Source: JABMOV01 sp964654545 (GTDB lineage: Bacteria; Fidelibacterota; Marinisomatia; Marinisomatales; JABMOV01). From it: a DNA stretch of 64,000 nt. The stretch spans positions 62,001 to 126,000 of the forward strand of contig CAZZIU010000002.1 of NCBI GenBank assembly GCA_964654545.1. The letters run 5' to 3'. This document shows positions 63,821 through 64,000 of the stretch, one piece after another. Both the position numbers and the translations under genes were made by a program. The notes under the pieces were generated by a model. That model did no database searches. It had not been told where the DNA came from and saw only the letters and a list, made by a program, of their open reading frames with translations. Each line of letters opens with the position of its first letter. Positions within the stretch are counted from its first letter, which is position 1.

Positions 63821-64000
63821 ATGTCTGCAGAAATTATTGGTGCATGGATTGCTGTGTTTTTAACACTGGCGATATTCTCTTACCTCTATAAGGATAATCC
63901 CTTCTATAAAATTGCTGAACATGTATTTGTTGGTGTTTCAGCAGGTTATTGGGCGTCCATGTTTTTTTGGACACAGATCCAACCAAATTTGTTCGGTCGT
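63821..64000 (+). CDS. Membrane protein, 3' end beyond the window
   Basis: ATG 63821 is preceded by a strong ribosome binding site (AAGGAGGGG). The 60 visible residues start with a membrane helix (IIGAWIAVFLTLAIFSYLY), then KDNPFYKIAEHVFVGVSAGYW and a second hydrophobic segment (ASMFFWTQIQ). The frame is open to the right edge. It continues the run of cluster genes, so the system extends beyond the window. Family unknown. Confidence 0.75.
   Translation, partial: MSAEIIGAWIAVFLTLAIFSYLYKDNPFYKIAEHVFVGVSAGYWASMFFWTQIQPNLFGR

Overview
The window is a dense, AT-leaning bacterial chromosome segment in which almost every gene reads on the + strand. It encodes a complete diderm (outer-membrane) lifestyle: ADP-heptose synthesis for lipopolysaccharide, a BamD lipoprotein, RlpA, a TRAP transporter, several beta-barrel proteins and many lipoproteins. 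The combination of a GWxTD-domain protein, a PorV/PorQ-family barrel, a C-terminal type IX secretion (T9SS)-like sorting domain, DUF5683, propeller proteins with signal peptides and a dockerin/PKD surface protein points to the FCB group. A Marinimicrobia (SAR406)-like or Caldithrix-like organism is my best guess from protein style alone; no 16S rRNA gene is present to prove it.

Layout. 1-1.2 kb: the end of a PKD/dockerin surface protein and a decayed GNAT acetyltransferase. 1.4-5.9 kb: thioredoxin/thioredoxin reductase, an unusual lone ABC ATPase, a deacetylase-family hydrolase, a double PspC membrane protein and heptose kinase. 5.9-10.9 kb: a secreted propeller protein, a GWxTD protein, an FeS-type RecB-like nuclease, an RNase H-like protein and an orphan peptide-type ABC ATPase, mostly overlapping. 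10.9-16.2 kb: the rod-shape operon mreBCD-mrdA-rodA. 16.4-21.8 kb: CpoB/YbgF-like protein, half of a glycogen synthase, and an outer-membrane trio of unknown role. 21.8-26.8 kb: glyA and a TatT-TatP-TatQM TRAP transporter. 27-35 kb: cell-surface genes (PorV-like barrel, a catalytically dead M6-like protease with a sorting domain, a peptidase-propeller-barrel fusion, DUF5683). 35-41.7 kb: bamD, nadD, a Ca/Na antiporter, ftsEX and hrcA-grpE-dnaJ. 41.7-49.2 kb: a ComEA-like protein, two unknown membrane proteins, rsmD, coaD, a zinc ribbon, icd, obg, dprA and tRNA-Ser(GCU). 49.4-50.8 kb: three small - strand genes (TerB-like, BolA, zinc ribbon) around a YkvA-like gene. 50.8-57.7 kb: plsX, a TPR lipoprotein, pyrK-pyrD, rlpA, a lipid kinase and cdsA.

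The most interesting stretch is 57.7 kb to the right edge: a tightly packed run of a MutL-like ASKHA ATPase, a cysteine-bearing multi-domain protein, a small protein, a DUF6754 membrane protein and at least three more membrane proteins, cut off by the window end. No cobalamin-dependent mutase accompanies the MutL homologue, so the cluster looks like an uncharacterised membrane-associated machine. No CRISPR array, insertion sequence, prophage or rRNA was seen. No gene-free stretch exceeds 300 bases.
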